DNA of 64,000 nucleotides. Origin: Amylostereum areolatum. Its lineage: Eukaryota; Basidiomycota; Agaricomycetes; Russulales; Stereaceae. The notes below the pieces were generated by a model that worked only from the letters and a program-made list of their open reading frames with translations, ran no database searches and was not told the DNA's origin. The position numbers and the translations under genes were made by a program. The stretch's first letter is position 1; each line of letters starts with the position of its first letter. The stretch spans positions 1-64,000 of the forward strand of contig SAXG01000080.1 in the NCBI GenBank assembly GCA_012932865.1. The letters run 5' to 3'. Positions 57,823 to 64,000 of this stretch are shown here, piece by piece.

Positions 57823-60222
57823 TCATGGGTTCTCCCTGAAGCCCATGAGGTATGACATGATCTGAAACGCAGCCTGAGGACCACAATCAGCATTCCAAGT
57901 CGTCTGAACACATCCACAGAATAACTTACCACGGGCGAGTCCTGCGGGACCCTGCGCATGTTCGAATAAAGTCAGTCATGGGCATCGCTGTGGCGAGCCG
58001 GAAGAAGGAAACACACATGTGTCCGCTGAGGTTGACTTCGTAGTATGTCAGCCCGCGCTCCGTGTGGGAGGTGCCCAGCGCGCCCATGCCATCGACTATG
58101 AAAGAGTCATCCGTGATGGGGGTTTGGAAGCCTTGCTGCCCGTTCCCTGGAGTAACGTGTAAACGTTAAAGACAGGTTGAGAGTCGGAAGAGCAACGTGA
58201 ACTTACATGTCATGCTGATAGCGAACGAGAGCACCATGGTGTTCATCAGTAAGTATGAATGCGGTCATCGAGGATGGAAACGCTCACTTCTGAATCGCGA
58301 CTCTTGACCTAAAATAAGGCTACACTCAGCCGCGTGACCTTGGCAAACCCGGAAGGAAAAGCACCCACCCGTCAGAAAGAAGGATGAAGTCCGCCGTGCC
58401 GTGCACGATGACGCTCCGCTCGCTCTTCTCGATCACGTTCGGGAGCACGGAGAGCGCAGAGGGATCGCTAGCATCGCCATTCGGGAACACGTCCACGTTC
58501 GAGCAGAGCGACCAGGTGACGTTGGCGGGCGCGTGTATGGCCTTCTTGACGTCCTCGCGGTCGAAGTAAACCGGGGAGGTCTGCACGTCTTCGGAGCTCC
58601 CGCTGTATACGCAGCCGTCAGCGCGAAAACGAGAGGGAAAGAGAACAAGCCGACGCACGGGAAGCCGAGGACATCCCAGAGGATGGGCCACTGAGATGCG
58701 ATTTGTCAGGTTGGGAAGGAATGATGGACGGTGGTGAGAGGGGCGTACAGTATCGAAGATCTTGTAAATGTTGAACGCAGGGTTGATGAGCAGGGCAGCC
58801 TCGAAAATCTGTGACCAGACGTCACATTCGTCCGTGAAATCGGGTGGGGTGGGGAGTGGTCCGGTAGGGGGATACGTGACATATTTGTCAATCCAGCCTG
58901 TGTAGCCGCATTTCTCGGCCGTTGCGTCGAGTTGTGCCATAAAGGATTGGCTGACAGACCGCGGTTTACATGAGAAAAGACAGAGGACGGGGACGGGCGA
59001 GGCTCTCACTTGAAGGCGAAGACGTGCTCGTATTTGTGCACGAAGTCGACAGCGGGGATCTCTTCTTGGACGACGTCGTATGTTAGGACAGCTGAAGGAA
59101 GATCTATGGGTCAGAGACGGTTTCCGACGTAGAAAGGAGAGGGACGTACGATCGCTGACCCATATTCCCTTGAGGTTCAAGTCAAGCGAACCAGTGTTCT
59201 CGTAGATGTAGTTCGCGATGTCTGGAAAAGCATGGTGTCATTCAACACGTAGTCTCAAGGGCAATCAAGCGCACTTACAAGGCACATACATCCCGGCATA
59301 CTGCAACGACAAGTCAGCGAAGATTCCACTGGTGAAATGACAGCTTACACTCTCGCCAGAGATATACAAATTCTTCCCCTTCAGCTCGGAGAACACTTCC
59401 AGGAACTGCTGCATGAAACCGACGACCTGGGCTGCAACGTCATCCTCATTCTATCCAACGAAAAAAATCCAGCTATTAGCAACGCACAGTAGCAATCGGG
59501 CCCTCCTACTCACCTGCGCATCGGGCACACCTTGAGTGAACCCAGTCCCGACGGGCTGTTCGATGTACAGCACACTCGACAGGTTTGTCCAGCTGAATTC
59601 GTTCTGTGTCGGCTTCGCCAAGCCCGTTCCCCACGTAAATGGCTGCACACGACTTCCCGTCAGTGGTGAAAACAGTCGCGCGAAACAGACGAATCGACGC
59701 ACCCCATTCTCCTTGAAAGAACCGTCGAGAGAACTGCACCCCGGTCCCCCATTCGTCCAAAAGATGATGTCGTCGAGGCTGCCCTCGGGACCGGGCGGGA
59801 AGAACCAGAAGAATAGCTATTACGAAGCCGCGGTCAGCCACCTTGCTTGTAAAACAAACGGCCAGAGCTCACCTCACGCGTCTCGCTCGCGTTCCCGCTG
59901 ATTGGGATGAGCCCTGCCCACGACGGTCCGACGTCGAAATCCACCAGCGGAATGCTCGACCCATCGACATAGTATTCTGCCTAACAGTGAGTGCGACGTC
60001 ACACACGAACAGGAGACGGGGCTCACCTGAGGCTTTCGGGTTCGCAAACGTGATGTTTTTTACCGTGGCGGTCGTGTTCACCTCAGCAATCCTTCGAGCG
60101 CTGTTCACACGCGCCACGGCATCCCTTCGCATCGCGTTCATCTGTAGGGGCGTCACCAAGCGCGCCTCCGCCAATGCCAGAAAGCCGCCAGCGAGCGTCA
60201 GAAGCGAGGTAAGTCGCACCAT
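57823..60222 (-). CDS. Secreted serine carboxypeptidase 2 (peptidase S10)
   Basis: ATG at 60220-60222 gives [20 protein letters not shown], a signal peptide. Stop TGA is at 57823-57825 after YLMGFRENP. Blocks: [75 protein letters not shown] with its YAGMYVP carried by a 22 nt microexon (59279-59300), [54 protein letters not shown] (catalytic Asp) and [10 protein letters not shown] (catalytic His). The intron at about 58610-58663 must be removed to join LWDVLGFP to [15 protein letters not shown]. Same family, domain order and intron positions as carboxypeptidase 1, so one arose from the other by duplication. Upstream AT-rich TATA-like sequence lies at 60289-60302. Confidence 0.92.
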
Positions 60223-61307
60223 GACCGTGGGCAAATGGATGAGAGGTGGGAGGGGGTGGAAGAAGTCGTCGTTTCGCCCGGTTGCCGCTATATATTTATA
60301 TTTGGGCACGCTTGTGTGTACGCGCGGGTGCGATGTGATCCCATCTTGGTCGTGATGTCTTAGACCGCCCGGAGTTCAGAAGTCGACGGTCGGGGTTGTC
60401 CATTCCATACGGGCCAACTTCTGCATGCTCGCATTGCGACCGGAACCATATGGGCCGTTGTTGGAAGAAGTAGCCGGGGGGAAGTTCCGGGTCGAATGGG
60501 GCTTCGCGTTTGGAAGTGCTACGGCTTTCGAACTTGAAGAGTCTTGAACGCTCTTTCTGCTCAAGAGGTCTCAGACGGGTGCGTTCGTGAAAGCGGTCTG
60601 AGCCCACACCTTGATACTTCCACATCCTGCTCTGACCTCTGGCCTTCATCTACAAACCCGACGGCCCAAACCCCAAACCATCCATATGCATCGTCCGGTC
60701 CTCGAATCCCTTCCTGCAGTTCGGAATTGTGGGGGCCCGGCCGGAACATAGGGCTTCGCAGTGTTGCCAGCCTCTAAGCCATGCGATGCATCGTCGACGG
60801 TCTGTATAAATAGAAAGGCCATGCGGGAGGTGCTGAAGAACATGTGGGAGTCGTCGAGGAAGGCCGGCGCGCGTTGCCTACGCTGGAAGCGTTATCTTCA
60901 AATCGTGGGAGATCTACCACGTTATCTTGTAATAGGTGTATGGGTATACTTACAAAGAATCCTCGGTCCGACAGACCGTAAGTACTGTACGTGACTAGAC
61001 GTCATGATCAACTTACGCCCCGTTGCCTCTCGCACCTCTTTCGACAGCATCGGAACAGTCTGGCATCGCATACCCCCGGCGCACCCGTTCGCATAGGATC
61101 CGAGGCTTATATCCGGCTAACGGTAAAGCGAGCGAAAACTCAAGAGTGCGCGTTCGTTTCTGGATGGACATGCTGAGTGCAACTTAGCACAATCGGTTTG
61201 CAGATTTTGCACCTACCAATCTGCACACTTTAACGAGCTGAAAAGCCGACCCTCCTAGTCGCATTCCCACCTCTGAACTATAAGTTAGAAAAAATCAAGG
61301 CAATCGC
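60223..61307. other. Intergenic up to the duplication breakpoint
   Basis: 1.1 kb with no gene recognised. The carboxypeptidase 2 promoter is at its left end and the sharp start of homology to 19.8 kb is at its right end. Confidence 0.5.
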
Positions 61308-61850
61308 CCTAGCGTGCGACCAAGCCGTTCATCGGAGGCCCCGTCGTTCTTCTCGCAGTTCGGCAAAATGTCGACGGCCATGCTGAATCGGTCGGGAAAC
61401 GGGTAGGAGGTTTCAGGCTCACGTTCATCTCGTCTGAGCATACGGACGTTACGCCCTTCCTCGACGGGAAGATGATATACTCTTCACACTCCCCACTGTT
61501 GTACTGCGTGCGCTCATGTAATTTTCTTTGTTCTAGATCAATGTAAAGCTCGCACAACCCCGGGTATAGCGTGAGCTGGATGGTGGTGCCAATGTGTAGG
61601 GTGCCGCCTCAGTCGGTCGTGGTGGGGGCGGTCGTGGGGGCCGCGGTGGGTTTAACCAAGGTTTAAATTGCAAACCGGCGGGGCTGGAGCCGGATTCACC
61701 AGCCAAAGGTTTAATCAGGCCTCCGTCACGCCCCAGCCTGGCGCGCCGTCAGCGGGGACGACGCAGGCACTTGCGAACCTGTACACGCGCATGTTCCATA
61801 TCAGGGCCGTCAACTCGATGATGGGTGGCGGGATGGGCGGGATGATGCGC
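61308..61850 (+). pseudogene. Decayed copy of the two-RRM RNA-binding protein gene
   Basis: Starts inside RRM2 (RATK...IGG) and keeps recognisable pieces: FFSQFGKMSTAMLNRSG, then a TAG. Next are TDVTPFLDGK-like remnants, a former intron with TTGTTCTAG, and further on GGAGAGFT, QRFNQASVTPQPGAPSAGTT, ALANLYTRMFHI and SMMGGGMGGMM. Compared with 18972-19845 it has lost the start and RRM1, and carries deletions (one removes most of RRM2 helix 1), an in-frame stop and a truncated Gly/Met tail. It cannot encode the protein. Orientation is inverted relative to the intact gene, as expected for the segmental duplication. Confidence 0.85.
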
Positions 61851-62757
61851 TCCTCTCTACTTGATCTTTATAAATTCGTGAGGGATTTTACCATCCACAG
61901 CTTTATGATGACTGACATATGACGGACCAAATTGATTGTGGGCATGTCGCTGTTCATTGTAGGGGCTTGAGTCGTTCGACGTACATACGTGAACGGTGAA
62001 CAAAACGCTCGTGCACTCGACAGGTGGAGTACTCGTCACTAAATTCAATCACCAGATCGTCTCTCAGCTTGAATAATGTACGGGTAGATACTGCACCCAC
62101 TCACGCAGGCCACCGCCGCCATGTCTACGTGATAATTTATGACAGTCTCGGAATTCAGTTAAGCGCTCGCAAGCCGTTTACAGCAGTACCTACCCTCCAG
62201 CCAGGATCGGGGCTCGGACTGAGGCGTTCTTTTGATCATCAAGAAAAATCATCCTCGCGATCGCTTGCAGTCTTCCATTAGACCCTTTCAGCCACCTATT
62301 GACTCTGTGATTAACGTCGAAAAATGCTCAGAGCGCAATGAGGCGGTTTTCTCTTCACACAGAACAGGTGGGACGAAGTCATACAGACGCACAATGGAAT
62401 AAATCTCGTAGGTGCAAAATAAGACGTGGTCCCTGCGTTCACCCACGAGTGCGGGAGTTCGTACCTACAGTGGCGGTAATTTGCATAAGACGGAGTAGAA
62501 TCGAGTCACGACTTCGACGAATTTTGAGAAATATTAAGCGCCCGCAATTCAAAAAAGGAAGGTATCGAGCGTGGCGACGCACGCGGCTTGATTTCTACCA
62601 AGTCCTCCCATGAACTTCCTAAGCGAGTTACTCACCACGTACACGATGCCCTTCCTTTCTACTGTCACGGCCGGCGCGCAACCGAGCCTGGACTTGCCCG
62701 TTTTTTGCTTAAAAGGATGCGCTACCCCCACCTGATTCTTCACTCTCATCCCCCGCC
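61851..62757. other. Spacer upstream of ankyrin copy 2
   Basis: Non-coding. Patchily similar to the inverted spacer at 18054-18971, with many indels; the 150 bases nearest the ankyrin ATG are the best preserved. Confidence 0.6.
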
Positions 62758-64000
62758 ATGTCGCAGAACTCAGAGGCCGCCGCGTTTTTGTCTCATCTCT
62801 CCACCCTTCCTAAAGGCCCCGTCTCTCTCGACGACGTCCTACAACCTTCTCTCGACGACGAGGCCGCGCTTCGCAAGCTCTTCGCCACCGACAAGGCCAA
62901 CACGCGCCTCAAGGACATTCATGTCGGCCTCGTCGACGTCTTTGCTGCTCCCAGCAGCGTTCGCACCACCCGTGCTCGCGTCGTGAAGGACAACGTAGAC
63001 CTGCAGGCCAAGCACGTCATGCCACTGCCCGCCGAACGCCGACGCAAGGAGGGCGAACCTGCGATGGCGGACGATCTCGACGCGTTCAAGAAGAATTGGG
63101 CTATCTTCACCGAGGGATCGTTGTCCCAGCTCGAGGATTGGACCGGCGTCGTCGCCGCGGGAGGATCGGTGCAGGCGTGTCTCGCGCCGCTGCCCGAGTC
63201 GGCCAAGACGAGCAAGCGCGCGATGCGGAAATGGTACCACGATACCGCCTACCATTCGTCCGACGTGGATCTATTCTTGTATGGAATGACCCAGGAGCAG
63301 GTATGTGTCTGCAGCATTTTTAGGTCGCGTCACGGTCTGATCTTTTTTCTCGTTCTGCAGGCTGAAGTCAAGATCAACGCCATATACGAGGCCGTACGCG
63401 ACTCGGTCCCGTGGGACGTCACCTGCGTGCGCACGAAGCATACCGTGTCTATCTACTGTAGGTCCCTTCTTTTCCTCGCCTCTATTGCTGCGTCTTCCAT
63501 CTCCCTTTTCTCCACCCACTCGCTCACGTCATCATGCAGCACAATACCCTTACCGCTGCGTGCAAATCGTCCTGCGCTTGTACAGCTCCCCGGCCGAGAT
63601 CTTGGCCGGCTTCGACGTCGACGCCCCCTGCTGTGCGTACGATGGCAATCGCGTGTGGGCCAACCCGCGCGCGATCGTGGCCATGATGCGTCAGGCCAAC
63701 ACCGTAGATGTGACGCGCCGGTCGCCCTCGTACGAGGTCCGCCTGGCCAAGTACTCCCTGCGCGACTTTGAGATCTACATCCCGAACCTCCAGCGCGGCA
63801 ACATCGACCCCACCGTCCGTTCCCGCCCCCTTAGCCTACCTATATTCGTGTGCTAATACACGTCATAGATCTTCGAACGCGCGATTACGCGCATCCAGGG
63901 TCTCGCGCGTCTGCTCGTGCTCGAAAGGCTTGAGAACGCGAACGCGCGCTCGCAGTATCTCGCAAAGCGGGGTGACCTCCGCGGGCGCCCAAACGCCACG
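62758..64000 (+). CDS. NTase-like/ankyrin protein copy 2, 5' part (truncated by window end)
   Basis: ATG at 62758 (MSQNSEAAAFLSHLSTLPKG). The exons read the same protein as the gene at 18053, with only a few substitutions in the first 185 residues (such as Y2S, R13H, and P to H, H to Y and P to Q around SSDVDLFLYGMTQEQ). Introns fall at identical places (63301-63360, 63458-63540, about 63818-63869). GGSVQACLAPL, SSDVDLFLYG, YRCVQIVLRLYSSPAEILAG and IQGLARLLVLERL are intact. No stop or frameshift is visible in the exons, so this copy appears functional as far as it goes; the ankyrin repeats would lie beyond the window. Function unknown. Confidence 0.88.

Larger units (their letters stand above)
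61308..64000 (+). repeat. Right copy of the inverted segmental duplication (open at window end)
   Basis: Reverse-complement match to 16815-19845. Homology starts abruptly at GTGCGACCAAG, continues through the RRM relic and spacer (ACGGACCAAATTGATTGTGG against ACGGACCAGATTGTTTGTGG) and into the ankyrin exons. The far end is outside the window. Confidence 0.9.

Noticed and set aside
60223..60309. Upstream in-frame ATG extending carboxypeptidase 2
   Set aside because: Overlaps the AT-rich TATA region and adds a non-signal stretch before a good signal peptide.

Overview
This window is nuclear DNA from a filamentous basidiomycete, most likely a wood-decaying agaricomycete of the polypore type (inference). 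Genes are split by many 50-70 bp GT-AG introns, often with GTGCGT or GTRNGT donors. Secreted laccases, FAD-linked oxidases and S10 carboxypeptidases are present beside ordinary eukaryotic housekeeping genes. There are no operons, ribosome-binding sites, rRNA or CRISPR arrays. Gene models below were joined by hand from coding segments and splice sites, so outer limits are firmer than every internal junction.

Left part (1-21 kb): an empty stretch; a poorly resolved conserved hypothetical gene (2.0-3.3 kb); FAD oxidase 1 (minus); an MFS transporter (plus); a hypothetical gene (plus); a 6 kb ankyrin-repeat gene (minus); and a two-RRM glycine-rich RNA-binding protein gene (minus). Middle (21-41 kb): a repeat island carrying a 1,020 bp fold-back DNA transposon inside an older inverted repeat; laccase A and laccase B (both minus); a beta-propeller/inositol polyphosphate 5-phosphatase gene (minus) with an in-frame TAG; and a SAMHD1-like dNTPase (minus). 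Right part (41-64 kb): FAD oxidase 2 (plus); an alkylguanine-DNA methyltransferase-like gene (minus) divergent from a PdxT/SNO glutaminase (plus); serine carboxypeptidase 1 (plus); a PPR-type mitochondrial protein gene (plus); laccase C and FAD oxidase 3 in tandem (plus); serine carboxypeptidase 2 (minus); a decayed RRM pseudogene; and the 5' end of a second ankyrin gene running off the window.

The striking property is local gene amplification. Three laccases, three FAD oxidases, two carboxypeptidases, two ankyrin genes and two RRM genes (one dead) sit within 64 kb. The last two belong to one inverted segmental duplication (about 16.8-19.8 kb against 61.3-64 kb). The secreted enzymes could cooperate in extracellular oxidation and protein breakdown: laccase takes electrons from phenolics, FAD oxidases probably oxidise small alcohols, sugars or amines with H2O2 release, and carboxypeptidases release amino acids. 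That cooperation is inference. No wholly new system can be claimed, but these deserve follow-up: the near-identical NTase-like/ankyrin pair, the fold-back element with its TTAGCTAA array, a 12-mer (GTTGAACGTTGA) shared by four places near or in laccase and oxidase genes, and conserved microexons.
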